From Paraphysomonas bandaiensis (Eukaryota; Chrysophyceae): a DNA stretch of 64,000 nucleotides. The stretch spans positions 1-64,000 of the forward strand of contig CBFFRP010000427.1 of NCBI GenBank assembly GCA_965644295.1, in the 5' to 3' direction. The stretch's first letter is position 1. Each line of letters starts with the position of its first letter. Below, piece after piece: positions 13,893 to 26,132 of the stretch. The translations under genes were made by a program, and so were the position numbers. Under the pieces are notes generated by a model, which ran no database searches, was not told the origin of the DNA, and saw only the letters and a program-made list of their open reading frames with translations.

Positions 13893-14055
13893 AGGTGTGT
13901 TTTAGTGGGTGAGAATCCCACATAACTATATATCTAGTTGACTGCTAGTTATATATGTATCTTGATAAGATTTCACATCTATTTTACCTATGAGACTAGT
14001 TTATAGCATGAAGATCACTGTACTCATTGTTGTTTCGTATCACTGCATTCTACAT

Positions 14056-14065
14056 TGAGTGGGAG
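14056..14065 (+). promoter_or_regulatory. Polypurine tract of copia-1
   Basis: 'tgagtgggag' directly precedes the 3' LTR and is conserved in copia-2 next to its own LTR. This is the expected plus-strand primer site. Confidence 0.75.
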
Positions 14066-14358
14066 TATTAGAATATGGACTGTATCCTAGTATATTCAAT
14101 GTGGTACTTGAAGACAATGTACGAGAATACAGTGAAGTATGGTGATGTGTAGATGCTGTTATGATATTGAGAAAACTGAAATAGTTTGCTCTTTCAAGAT
14201 ATGTTTAGTAGCGAAAGGTCTACAGAAGTAGTGATTTATGCATGGCACAAAACGAGCTTGTGTTGTTTAACACAATTCGTGTAAACGATATTAATAAATC
14301 TATCTAGTCTAACAACTTAATCTCTCTTTGATCGAAGTAAAATGAGCATTTCCCAACA
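14066..14358 (+). repeat. copia-1 3' LTR
   Basis: Identical by eye to the 5' LTR at 8904-9196. Followed directly by the target-site duplication 'atctt'. Confidence 0.95.
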
Positions 14359-14612
14359 ATCTTTACAAAACTTTAGTAAATTAACACCATTTTGCTACTC
14401 TTGTATGGCTACGGCCTACGACATAAACGTATATTTCTTTCGCGTAGACTACATCTAATTGTAAAAGGAAAGGTTGTACTGTTCAAGATGGAGGTTCTAA
14501 TAAAACTACTACTGCTTTACATTGCTATCAATAGCTTCTACTGCAAGAGCTGCAAAAACGTTGATAAAAGGAATTCTAAGGGATATAATTAGGCCATCGA
14601 AATAAAAGAAGT

Positions 14613-15113
14613 TGATTAGCAATAGGTGCAAAGAATCAGCACCAGCTTACTAGCCTGATAGACGTCTACCTGTAACTAACTAGTGTACAAACTCTATTAT
14701 CCTACTATTTAACGCTACGGAAGCTGCTTGTGCCTCACTGCAAGCACCAATGTGCAACCACCTCCTGTCTATCACTCAAAGCAAACGCAATGAGTAAGCA
14801 GAATGTTGATATCCATGGCATCCGCTGACTTCAGGTTTTTGAGTCCTTAAAGTAAACAGCCCGTATGCTTGACTTCAGCAGGCAGTCCAATACCCCGGCT
14901 ACCCTTCAGGTTGGCCCTGTCCCGGATGCTTGTTTATTCGTCAGGGCCCAAAGACGTCTACACAAGTAATACTTACTTGTGTCCCTTGTACCACACAAGC
15001 ATTCGGCTATGAGTAGGCAGAACAATATCTGCTTTATATGTTTGCTGCTCGCGTTAGTTTTCCGAAGAAATATCTCCGGTACTTATCCCCCAGAATACCG
15101 ACTTTGTTGAGGG
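14613..15113 (-). repeat. R1 retroposon family, near-full copy B
   Basis: About 500 bp contains all R1 blocks. They are the 'ccctcaacaaagtcgg' 5' end (right side here), the stem 'ccgg-agata-tttc', the 'gggacacaagtaag' block, the 'cattggtgcttgcagtgaggc' block, and the 'cctattgctaatc' 3' end. No target-site duplication directly abuts the ends, so the boundaries are approximate. Confidence 0.75.
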
Positions 15114-15414
15114 CAAGTGCCAAGAAACAGGATATAAATCGAAATAGAACAGATTTTCCATTTATATAATAGTGCAGGGAGTATATAAGTATGACATAGC
15201 CCATTACTGTCTATTGATCGAATATATCTGACGGATTGGTTTATAAGTATACAGATACTCTGTGTTTCGTGGAGGTCTACAAGAGGAAAAATACACCGCG
15301 CCACTGCTCTATTCAAAAAAGGAATTTCCGGGTACTCACCATGCTCATTCACAACCACCGCTATAATGCGACCAGAATGCCTCGGGTTATGAATCGAGGT
15401 TTATTGGATTGGTA

Positions 15415-15485
15415 TGTTGGAAATTGCTCATATTAAGGTAGATCACAGAGAGAATTTGTCCTATGCTAGATAGCTTTATCAGAGA
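15415..15485 (-). repeat. copia LTR fragment (copia-1/2 family)
   Basis: About 70 bp from 'tgttggaaattgctcat' to 'gctagatagctttatca' matches the terminal part of the copia-2 LTR at 53060-53130, including 'gatcacagagagaatttgtc'. It is a truncated remnant. Confidence 0.7.
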
Positions 15486-15554
15486 AGTTTTACCACAAAA
15501 ACAACATTACCAGTTCCTAATAGGAAGCTGATCTAAAGGATTAACCTATTGAAT

Positions 15555-15835
15555 GATGACGATACAGGGTTACTTGCTGAGCTAGATCCCTGTATGGCAA
15601 ATCAGTCTCCTTCCTACAGAGAATTGAAGACAAATTTATAATGTCTAGCTAAAAGAGTTGGAGTACGTGTTATTTTCGACGTATTTGGTCAGGAAAATTA
15701 CGATAACTTCTCCGCAAAAGTAAAAGCCTCAAAGAGACAGATAAACAGTACATATGACGCAACGAGTGAACGAATTGACAGTGATGGTAACATTTTTCTT
15801 AAGACAAAGAAAACAAAAAACTTGTTTCTGATGGT
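15555..15835 (+). pseudogene. Coding-like relic, unidentified
   Basis: One frame reads with protein-like composition (DDDTGLLAELDPCM ... CLAKRVGVRVIFDVFGQ ... ATSERIDSDGN) but has a TAA near 15640. It sits directly after a copia LTR fragment, so it may be transposon-derived. No family was recognised. Confidence 0.25.
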
Positions 15836-15839
15836 AGTA

Positions 15840-16680
15840 ATCTGTAATATGCCTATGACCTATCTATCATCATCCTATCAACTTTTATACTGTATTCTTA
15901 TAATTAATCATTTATTAGCAGTTGAAACACTTCTGGCATTGGTTTCAATAAACAAAACAGCATACAACAATATAAAAAACACTATACCGTGTAGCATCTT
16001 ATGTCATATACAATCATATCATTTACCACTACTAATCTAACAGATAAACAATTTCTCTTGTACAACATAGTATTATACTATATCATATACTTTTACAACA
16101 TTAATATGTTATGATGTAAACACTATATAGCATAATAAACCACCACATCGTTCAGAATTTTTATCACATAGAGCCATATTGGATATCATTACACAACATG
16201 GTACATCATCACTACTTCACTTCAAACATATCATACACATAGCATTATATAATACAACAGTAATCATACGATGTAATATAAACATCATTACATCTACAAC
16301 AAGATAATGAGCCATCATACCGCTCCGAATCTCATATCATATACAATTAGATCATATACCATCACACTGCAGAGTACATCCATCACACTGAATGCATCTC
16401 ATATCATAATATACAGCCCTCTATTCCTTCACCTGCACCACTGGTCATCAGTCTGCATATCTCACAGTTCAAATAATATGATGGGAACATGCTATTACCT
16501 GATATTCAAGCATTCATGTGTGTTAACTGCGTATGGCTGTCTCGTCATATCGCTCTGGATGGGTATGGGTATTATATGGACAATCTTACTGCGTATCCGC
16601 CTATCATACAAAAATTACAACAAGCAATTGGATGAAATGAATCCAGACAGAAATCACGGTTTCCAAGCGTAAAACAACAG
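15840..16680 (+). other. Low-complexity stretch with a possible orphan exon
   Basis: From 15840 to about 16430 the plus strand is biased towards 'cat/aca' words and looks non-coding. From about 16460 to 16672 a frame following a 'tctcacag' acceptor encodes a hydrophobic helix and a basic tail (SLWMGMGIIW then RIRLSYKNYN), ending in TAA. It could be the last exon of a membrane protein whose upstream exons I cannot find, or chance. Confidence 0.25.
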
Positions 16681-16971
16681 AAAAAAAACAAAAACACGAC
16701 TTTTATTGTATAGAATGTGCTGTACAGCAGCAGTATACTGTAGGTTTTCCCAAGCAGTAATATCGTATGCCAATCATCAAATCATGGTTTCGCTGTCCGC
16801 TGTAGTATAATTCTCTGAATTTAACTCACAGCGTAACTCCTTAAAACAACTGCTTTTATTATAATAAAACATCGGCAATAAAGTATCTGTTGTTATTAGC
16901 GACTCTAATGCAGTCCATTTCTTTTGTTATTTCTCTCTTTCAATTCTGTTCGATGTCTTTAGTGTGAAAGT

Positions 16972-19450
16972 ATGAGGGGAAATAAGGTATCGAAAGTGCA
17001 CCCTGGTGAGTCTGAGGATCCGGTTGATAAGTTTGAATCCGATTGGGAGTCATTGCTGAAGGGTGATGTATTTGAGAATGCTATCTCTACGGAACCCCTC
17101 AAAAGGACGTTAACAAATGCATCAGATGAATTCGACACTTCACAACATTCAGTGAATTCAAATTCTGATGATGAAGATTCGGAGAACGGAGATGACACTG
17201 TGCAAAATATGACCGAAAAGCTCAATACGTTGATCCTACAGCTGGACGATTTACGTGGAAACTACTCAACTGAACGCAACGCGAGGAAAAAAATGGAAGT
17301 CACAAATAAGGAATTGATGTTGCAAATTGCAGATCTTGAAGAAGAGAACTCTGAAATGCACGAAGCACTTAAACAGAAGGTGGAATCTTCAAGAAGAACC
17401 TCTGTGGCTGTGTCATCGAGTAGAAGGCCAAATAAACGCGTATCTGCGAGTAGAAATTCGGCAAATAATAGGGAACAGGATATACGTCTTGCCCTAATTG
17501 ATGGAGATGACGAAGATGTTGCTGTCGACTTCAATGATTTTGTTCAGAGCATGAGTGCGTTTAGCAATATAACGAGGTCTCTGTACTCCTTAATGCCATT
17601 CAAAAAAGATGCTCGTGAGGTACAGGCAAGTTTTGGTGGTGCAGTTGCGGCCTACTTTAATTTTTTTCGTTGGATGTAAGTGTTGTTCTTATACTTTCCT
17701 TTGTGCTGATTTGTTATCAAGGCTCTTCAATTTCATCGTGGTAGGGATCATCGGTGTGTTGTTCTCAAGTATTCATATTATAACCATTATATTCCGAGGT
17801 CATAGCTCGGGGTTGCTGACTGGAAACGGTTTTCTCCCGGGGTATATGCAATATTCATCTTTCAACGAGTCTGAAAGGTTTATGTACACGTGCAACGTGA
17901 TAGTTGGAAACGCTGCACTTATCATTCTATGTGTGCGTAAGATAGTAGTAGAGGACAAAATGATGAAACGTTTGGACCTGATTGAAAACGAAAATGACTT
18001 TACTTTCTCGAAGGACATATTTGGAGGGTGGGATCATTCTCTGACGAGTGACACTGAAGTCACTGACTTGCATGGACTTCTTAGTCAGTCATACCGTGAA
18101 AAGTTAGCCGAATTGAAATCAGCTGGACGTAAAATGTCGCGTTCGAATTTACAAATTTTCGAATTGTATTTACGGCGAAGTGCGGGGTGTATAATATACT
18201 TGACTATTCAATTTGCATCGTACACTGCTATTGTGTATCTCACTGTTAAGTCGCAGTCTATTCAAAAGGGGCTCAGTTCTGTCAGTTTCTTAAAATCCCT
18301 ATCTTCTTTGTTGGTTCCAGGTGCGGTTACTGCAATTAATTCGGCGACGCCTAGTATATATAAACTACTAACAGACATCGAATTATGGGATAGTGGCCAG
18401 GTTCAACTCAATGTCCTTCTCTTTCGCATGTACTTGTCCAATATGATGAATCTATTTATACTGGCTGTGTCTTATGCATTACTTGCGGACCCGTTTTTAT
18501 TCGCCGAGGACACAAACAAAGAGCTTCGCAAACAAGTTGAGCATGAGTTTACAGCTGATTACGACTGTCGAATGAATCAAGCATCTGATGGTATGTTTTC
18601 TCTCATCCTCACAGAATTTTTCTTAAATGGAATTGTTTATTTCGCTGTCGGATACGGACCAGTCTTTGTTAGTCGAAATATCATGCCATTTCCAAAGCAG
18701 GAATTCAAAATTGCACAGCGTATGGTTGCTTTATTGTATTTTGTAAGTCTGATGATGCTGACCTTTCCCTTTGCCCCACTATCCGTTGTGCTTTTTCCCT
18801 TTATGCTTGCTGCCCGAATCAAGTGGGAAAAGCATGTTACAATGAAGTTTTATTCGAAACCCCAAACTGTATGGGCTGCTCACAAGGCAGGATCGTTCTT
18901 TGTCATGTTTTATATGGTGTCATTAACTTGTGTCGCTGTACCCGCCGCGTTATATTTCCTATCGAGGAAATCATTCCCAAAAGACTGCGACATACAAGAT
19001 ATTCATATTGGCTTGTGCGATAGTGACGTGAATGCCACAACGCAAGTATGTTCTTTGGATTCTTCTTCGCAATTCTACTCTCTGTACAAAGATTCTTCCT
19101 ATTGTAGAGAAGGATACCCCGCTTGTGTATGCTCCTATTCGTGCGGAGCATTTGTAGGAGATGTAAATGCATTTCGCACATTTCGAAATAGCTTGCGCAG
19201 TATTAAAGCTATTGAGATTATATGGGAATATATATTTCAAAATTCTTATGGGGCTTGGATTCTAGTTTTATTTTTTTACGTCGTGTCTAAAACGAGAAAA
19301 AATACGATATCTGTGAATAACCAGGGCTTCAAAGAGAAGGAGAGGGGTTTAGAAACTCACATTACAGTGCTAGAAAATGAAAAGAAAAAGCATGAGAAAA
19401 TAATTAGTCGATTGAAGTTGATGGAGGGCTCGATTTCTACTACAGATTGA
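16972..19450 (+). CDS. TMC-like (transmembrane channel-like) protein
   Basis: Two exons (16972-17675 and 17722-19450) around a 46-nt intron give 810 aa; the splice joins ...FFRW-M-LFNFIVV in frame. Residues 1-230 are acidic, Ser-rich and contain a coiled coil (about 85-140). About nine hydrophobic segments follow. Typical TMC features are LLVPGAVTAINSATPSIYKLL, RMYLSNMMNL, and the conserved C-terminal core with FPFAPLSVVLFPF and FYSKPQTVWAAHKAGSFF. A weaker equivalent of the 'CWETxVGQE' signature is DCRMNQASDG. TMC proteins are membrane channels or channel subunits, used in hair-cell mechanotransduction in animals. The cysteine-rich loop at about 650-710 and the C-terminal coiled coil (KERGLETHITVLENEKKK) are extra. 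Membership in the TMC/anoctamin superfamily is good; the exact function is unknown. Confidence 0.72.
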
Positions 19451-19722
19451 AAAGTTTCGATTACATATGTAGATTTGTGTTTTGACTTGCTCCCAGCATC
19501 AGTTGTTGCATGTCTGCATGGTATGTGGAATATATATATTATATTGAAACTATTATCTATTTTTCTATTATTTTGTATAATATTTAGTGAAGAAAGAGTT
19601 ATTTCCGTTTTGGATTTAAGTAGAGAGGTTGTAATTTGGAGTTGATGGCTGGTTGAATAAATTGGGCCAACCGCTACCCAAGGTAGCAAGCACGCAACCA
19701 TTATCGATAGTACGAAGCAGTA

Positions 19723-19978
19723 GTGAATGTCTGATTATTAGCCATAGGCGTGTAGGAGGTAAGAGTCAAAATTAATGTAGCAAAACAATTTATCCTACTA
19801 TCTAGCGCTACGAAAACCGCTTTTGCGTCACCGCAAGCTCCAAGGTGCAACCACTTTTTCGCTCTCTGTCCTTAAGGTGAACAGCCATAGCCCGGATGTG
19901 TGACTACAGAACTCCGTAGGTAGCCCATTACCCCGGATGCCTATTTATTCGTCAAGGCCTAAAGCCGTCTACTAGGGC
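19723..19978 (-). repeat. R1 retroposon family, copy C
   Basis: It begins 'gtgaatgtctgattattagcc' and keeps the 'cgtcaccgcaagctccaaggtgcaacc' and 'cggatgcctatttattcgtcaagg' blocks with internal deletions. The 5' end is missing. Confidence 0.7.
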
Positions 19979-20910
19979 TGCGTATATAGCCTCATACCGG
20001 GGATTGAGGAGAGAGTGGACCTGCACCTTCGGTCCAACAATACACCTACTGCTGGTATGTATCACTATACACGACGACCTCATATACTGCACTTCATTTA
20101 TGTATCTACGTTACAATATCAGAATGATTGATTGCGTAGATTACATAATGCAGAGAAAAGACTGCCACTACGAAAGCTTAGTGCTTCAAAGACATTATTT
20201 CATGTAAGCATTTATCCTGCCGTAAGTTTAAGTGTCGTCGGAAGAAAGAGATGGCCTTGATGCATTGATGGGCACACTGCAGCAGTTGCCAAGAGGAGTC
20301 ATCATTCAGTGCTAGAACAGAGCTTCGTCGTAAGATGAGACCTCCCCGTTGAAACCGAACCGAAAAGTAAAGAAAGAAAGAAGAGCAGGAAAAACTCCTA
20401 CACAGAAAGTCTTTTACTGGAACACGTTCATATATATGGCTTATGAACGTGACAACAACTTCAAAGCTGAAGCCCAGCGCCTCGTGCTTGAGAACCGGAA
20501 GGAGAAGAACAAGCGGAATTCTGCAGAATGCTATTGAAATATAGACAAGAGTAGAGTGTGCATTGTATGTTTGTTGCTCTTCTGTTCAATAATTACGTAA
20601 TTTTAAGTTTATACAATGACTAGCTAGAACTAGCTTGTAGCTCATTCCCGTACATAGCAATCTAACGGGTTAGTTGAGCCTATTTTATACTGAAAATAAT
20701 ATTAATTTGCAATATTAGTCAATAATATAATATCAATACAAATGCAGATAACTATTTATTAGCACTCTAGTAACTCTAGCTAGTTTTAACAAGGAATGCA
20801 CGTCAAAAACGTTTTCTTTACCAAAAGGAATTTTTTCCCACTTTTGTATAATATTGTTTACTTATACCTTATTGGTTGTGGAATGCAAGTTCTTCTTGCT
20901 GCGGTAACGA
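19979..20910. other. Intergenic, small ORF of doubtful status
   Basis: A 62-codon basic, Lys/Arg-rich frame at 20349-20537 has no recognisable motif and no clear ATG. The rest is AT-rich and featureless. Confidence 0.35.
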
Positions 20911-21345
20911 GTGTGCTGGCTAAGACTAAGCCTTGCTCGCTTCCGCTGTCTGCTACCATCAATTAAACGTTGCCCTGCGTCGTCACTCTGAACTAGACTC
21001 TCACTGCCACCATCTTCTTCATCCTCATCGGTATATTTTAATTGGATTCTTTTCTGTCCGAGTTATAGTGCGGCTTTATTGTCACATTGAATCTTCACGA
21101 CTGCCGTTTTGCAAGCAGCATTATGAATTCTAGCAGCATTGTTTCCCAGACGATGTTCGACAATGGGGTGCCTTATGATAAGTTCGTCAAAAAATGTACA
21201 AACGTCGTGGAGTTCAAGCTGGTGTCACCTTCCTTCTGTAATTGTAAAGACACTAGTTGAAACAATTCAAACTCCTCCCGTAATTGCACGAGCTTGACGT
21301 GCTTCATTTCACTTGGTATTAGACTTAACACGTCGGAACCAAACT
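20911..21345 (-). pseudogene. hAT-family transposase relic 1
   Basis: Read on the minus strand, broken frames give REEFELFQLVSLQLQKEGD, then a block with HPIVEHRLGNNA and AVVKIQ, then an acidic stretch ending RQRKRARLS. The order and spacing match the second relic at 27.2-27.8 kb (LREFEKVSMILQKDG ... ENAVVK ... ARRHQEQKRLR), which also has the hAT-like NDTRWGS motif. Several stops and frameshifts make it non-functional. Confidence 0.5.
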
Positions 21346-21955
21346 AGCATGATCGCAAATGATTAGATAGAAGCAAGTAGTGGTCAACCATGGCAAATGT
21401 GGGCCCCACCTGGTATCTTGTTAGATTAATGCGCAGAGAAGAACTTTCTTGACCGAGCTTACTAGAACTCTTCAGAGTTCGTAGCTGGTACCAGTTTATC
21501 GCTCATACCGCTAATTCAATAAATAAATTACTATGTTAAATTATCCTATTAATACTATACTATTTCACCAATCATCGATTTTTATCGTAAAATTGGATTT
21601 TCGAAATTGAAATGCCGTTTTTTAACAACTGTGGTATTTTCTTATTAATTAATTGAGGCAAGCTGGAGTCAATTATAATTGCAATTATTATTTGATGTCC
21701 CAATTTCAAACTCGTAAGAAGAAGCAAAATAAAAGAGTCAGATACAAATTTACGTTTAAGTATTTAATTAAAGCTCTGGCCCCAGCTAACAGATCTAGCA
21801 AGGTGCGTCAAGGACCATGAACGTAGTTGCTTAACAAATGTAAAACCATCAGTGATTTCGATTGAAATCTGCACTCACAAACATCTTGAGCGAAACCGGA
21901 AGAGATATATATTAGAGAAATATCAGAAGGAAATAAAACGCTGTATACATACCTC
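21346..21955. other. Intergenic, no gene seen
   Basis: AT-rich spacer downstream of the ASH-domain gene; it should contain that gene's 3' end. No other feature is supported. Confidence 0.4.
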
Positions 21956-24900
21956 TTACTTAGACTTTCCTATTAGCAGTAGTTCAAATAATAATGTATT
22001 ATCGCATGCGTCGAAAAAACGCAACAAGCTTTGGTATCTCATATCCGATGAGACAGGAATTATACGAATTGGAAGTCGAACATAAGATTTCGGTAGAACT
22101 TTGATTTCAGTGTGCGATACAACAAATGGAAGGTCAGGCTCTTGGATAAAAAGCATGACCTATATACTATAACATCAAAACCATAAAACACGCAAGAAAG
22201 CATACCTCTTTGTCCATAGAATTACAAACTACCGCTTTCAATCGCTTCAAACTACCAACGGAAACATCCCCGAAATCAATAATTCGGTCCTTGGGATATA
22301 TTCGTTGACCGGTCTCCATTGTTTTCTTAGTGCTCAAATTGCGTTCTAAAGTCGAACCCCAGGACACTTTGCCTGACAATATCTGACTTTTCCTAATCAA
22401 CCTTGGACTAGTTTGCCGCCCATTACACTCAAAAAATGAAGGTGACACATTATTCGAGTTCCCAGATTTCGTATCAACGAGAGAAATGCGACATACACAA
22501 TTTGAACATATGTGAGTAATACGCAAATAAACGTTTCTCATGTCTAAATAATTTGGTTGTTTTGGGATTTCTACGTTTATTCTAAAGAGACATAGTAAAT
22601 AACTTACATCCATTTAAGGAAAACATACCTAATGTCACTGGTAGGAGAAACAGAATACTGTCCGTTCAGCGGATGAGGAATAACACGCACCACATCACTA
22701 CTACTCTCAACAGAGAGCATCAATGACGCAGTAGTTCTGTTCCGGATAATAACTTCCTTTAATACAAGCACGCCATTGCAGTATGCATCATTGCAAACGA
22801 TAGAAAACATACGGTACACATATTCTCTACAACTAGAAGATTTAACTTCTGACAGGGTTGCTGATAAAAAAAAATTAAAAGAAAAATAAATAAATAAATA
22901 AAACCTCGTGAAATATAAGACGTCGATATCGCTCCATCTGTGTCGGAGGAGTTTGGCGCACTATTTCGATAAGGAAGCGCGATAGGTCTAGCTTTGGCCT
23001 CCCCACGAACCAGCAATATGTATGTCTATCACATAAATTACTTTAAGCCACAGTGATGATTGTAATCACCTTCAACCCATTGCAAACTTCAATCCGACCG
23101 TAATATGTGCCCTCCCAGATAGGAGAAAATATAATTTTTAATTTGGCACATTTTTTTGAAACAGCAGCAATTTCAGTAATATAAACAGAGTCATGTTCTC
23201 CATTGAATTCACTATCGTTAGATTGTACATAAGGCGGGTCGCACTTAACGCATTTCACTGTTGCCGCTAATCTTTTGATTTTTCTGCTTTTCGTTCTGAT
23301 ATACAGCGACGTAGCCGTGGAACTACCTACATCGGATTCTACATCAATTTGCTGTGAATGCTGCACCGAATCATCCATTTCACTGCTAGTTGGAAGGCTT
23401 GGCTGAGTAGCATACGGCGACAGAGACTTCTGAGAGAAAAAAGGGTATTCAGATTCCGCTATCGATGAACGTGACTGGTCAAGTAAAGAAACATGGCCAT
23501 CGGTAGACTGCGATGAAATGGTGATATCACGACGAACCGTTGAAACTACACTCAAAAAGCTCTGATCCAGTTCGTTCGTGTGAGTGGGACGTACATCACC
23601 TTTCACCAAATCACTTATCGTCTCAATATCCCGTACTGCGTCTGTATCGGTATGTGCTTTGCTAGATGTTGCTTGACCACATACCACTTTGTCGTCCAAA
23701 ACTCGCACTAAGGGCTGCTTTTCGTTAGAGATTATGTTGCCTGATATTTGGTTACTCTCAGAAATTTGGTGTGGTAGTCCTGAAAAAGGTATTAATACCA
23801 AAATTGAGTATATAATACGGCCTTACTTTCACGCTTCAAAACTTGCTTTGTAGAGTTTTGATCAATATGCTCAAACTCCAGCGATGTATAATTCGAATTT
23901 TGCATCATATATGGTCGGTTTCCTCCGTCGGTTGCACTACCATCAAATGTTGAGCTGGACGATGACTTTCCAATGGCTGGAAATGATAACGACACTCCAT
24001 TTCCAGCAGTCATGATATCAAAGCCGAGAATATTGTTGTCAAAAACTTGATTGGCAGTGGTTGTGCGACATATATCGTTGTCGACCAATCTACCAGTAGA
24101 AAGCGATGTCGAATCCCTTACATTTGTTAGATCCCGAGGAAGGTCAGACGAATGCTCAGTGCGATGGTTAGTAACGCTCATCCCACATGTGGATCGCTCA
24201 ACACCCAATCGACTTTCACACACAGAACGATTTCTTGCTCCCAAACGATTCAGTACAGAGGAAAAGGACACTTGGTGGGAGATTCCAACGATACCAGGCT
24301 TTCTAGGACTCACTTTAGGACGCATAAATCGATCCCTCAAATGTGATGAGGCAGCACTGCATGCTAATCCACCATCAATTTCATCAACATTGTTAACACT
24401 GCTGGATCTGTTGATCTCTGAATGATATCGTATTACGTACAGGCTATACGGACAAGAGGTCATACCAATACTGTCTTTGTTCTCCTTCGAAGAGTAAGAG
24501 GATTCAGGGGTGCATACACGCATACAATCTGCTTCACTTATCGAACATGGGCTTTCGATAAGACCAGACTTTCTAGGACTCATTTCAGGACGCATAAATC
24601 TATCGCTCATATGTGATGAGGCAGCACTGCATGCTAATCCACCATCAATTTCATCAACATTGTTAACACTGCTGGATCTGTTGATCTCTGAATGATATCG
24701 TATTACGTACAGGCTATACGGACAAGAGGTCATACCAATACTGTCTTTGTTCTCCTTCGAAGAGTAAGAGGATTCAGGGGTGCATACACGCATACAATCT
24801 GCTTCACTTATCGAACATGGGCTTTCGATAAGACCAGACTTTCTAGGACTCATTTCAGGACGCATAAATCTATCGCTCATATGTGATGAGGCAGCACTGC

Positions 24901-25632
24901 ATGCTAATCCACCATCAATTTCATCAACATTGTTAACACTGCTGGATCTGTTGATCTCTGAATGATATCGTATTACGTACAGGCTATACGGACAAGAGGT
25001 CATACCAATACTGTCTTTGTTCTCCTTCGAAGAGTAAGAGGATTCAGGGGTGCATACACGCATACAATCTGCTTCATTTATCGAATATGACATTTACAAG
25101 AGTGAAGAATACTACTTTTACACTCACACTCATCAATTTTATTGTCGAAATTATCATCTTGCAAAGGAGAACCGCTGTTCGCATTTATTTTCATATATTC
25201 CTCAGTTGCATCGAGTGGCTGAGAAATATGTTGCCCTGATAGCACATTTACCCGGACGAAGTGTTGATATCAACTCTTACCTATAGTGTGAATGGGGGAG
25301 GCCGTGTGACATTTTAGTAGAAACGCCTTTTCCTCTTCACCATGAAACGATTTCCTGGAATCTCTGAGAGCAAGACTATTGTCCGATTCCAGTGTCCTAA
25401 AATTAGAGAGGTACTTTTCCTTAATACATACAATCATTTATCAGTTGAGGTACTTTCGTTCTCACACCTTCAGTAACTGTTTGCTGTGATGAGACAGATG
25501 CGTTCGCCTCGGAGTAAAGTCAACAATGGGCACGTTACATCCAGCGTCAGAGTCATCGTCAGATGAAACTATGTCCAAAATATCGCAAAGATCTTGATTT
25601 TCCAAAATCGTTTCGCCTGCAGAATTCGGCAT
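21956..25632 (-). CDS. ASH-domain protein, SPD-2/CEP192-like centrosomal candidate
   Basis: About nine exons splice by hand into a protein of roughly 1,100 aa. The ATG at 25632 gives MPNSAGETILENQDL. Introns are 44-60 nt; one has a canonical gtgagt donor at about 25137 and its acceptor cuts inside the first repeat unit. The N-terminal two thirds are Ser-rich and low complexity, with about three 90-aa tandem repeats. The C-terminal third carries several ASH/MSP-like beta domains: KIIFSPIWEGTYYGRI ... LLVRGEA, then IIRNRTTASLMLSVES, then IDFGDVSVGSLKRLK ... LPFVVSHTEIKVLP ... YVRLPIRIIP. An N-terminal disordered part with C-terminal ASH domains is the SPD-2/CEP192 plan, proteins that recruit pericentriolar material. 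Another ASH family (hydin- or ASPM-like) is possible. The gene shares a short divergent promoter with the MORN gene. Confidence 0.6.
24300..25073 (-). repeat. 270-bp tandem repeat inside the coding region
   Basis: The 'gatctctgaatgatatcg' start recurs at 24413, 24683 and 24953, an exact 270-bp period. Units 24413-24682 and 24683-24952 look identical; the left part-unit (24300-24412) has diverged. The period is a multiple of 3, so each unit adds 90 aa in frame. Confidence 0.95.
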
Positions 25633-26132
25633 TCTGTCCCCTCAGAAGAGACTCTGAGCTTGTAAATAAGACAACAACACTAAGATTCCTGCAGCGCACT
25701 AGATCTCATGATGTCCCCTACAGTGGATAAATTCTTAACGATGAAAGCCTTTAAATAAACTACAAGCAACAGTGTTCAATGGGAGTTAACTCAAAGACAG
25801 ACAGTCTGCTGTGCTCTCTAGTGGTTAGCTGTGTGCGCGGTGTGCTCCGAATTTGAAATCAGATATACGGTACAGTGGGATACGGTATACTGTGTTGTAC
25901 TGGAGCCGTATTTTGTATGACGACAGTGAGAGACTACTGCAGTATTTCGTGTATTACTCTCACTATATCCGTTACATTGTTTCTTGTGAGAGTAAAACTG
26001 CTGTGCCGGTTGCTCCTCTTGCTACACAGCAGCATGCATACACATGGACCCTCATGAATTACACACACCAGGCCATAGAGTAGCATAGACTCTACACAAC
26101 ATAAAGCTATTGAATAATATTTACTTACCATA
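25633..26132. promoter_or_regulatory. Divergent spacer between the ASH-domain and MORN genes
   Basis: Two candidate flagellar or centrosomal genes diverge from these 500 bp, so shared regulation is plausible. No specific site could be identified. Confidence 0.3.

Larger units (their letters stand above)
8899..14363 (+). mobile_element. Intact Ty1/copia LTR retrotransposon (copia-1)
   Basis: The element runs from 8904 to 14358 and is flanked by the 5-bp direct repeat 'atctt' (8899-8903 and 14359-14363). The two 293-bp LTRs look identical base for base. A primer-binding site directly follows the 5' LTR, a purine-rich tract directly precedes the 3' LTR, and one uninterrupted 1570-codon gag-pol ORF lies between. 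Identical LTRs and an open ORF imply a very recent insertion that could be autonomous. Confidence 0.95.

Noticed and set aside
16307-16672. 121-codon ORF as a complete gene
   Set aside because: The first half is a translation of low-complexity 'cat/aca' sequence; only the last ~65 codons look possible, as an orphan exon.
24051-24425. Plus-strand ORFs across the 270-bp repeats
   Set aside because: They are shadows of the minus-strand ASH-domain gene, whose splicing and domains are convincing.
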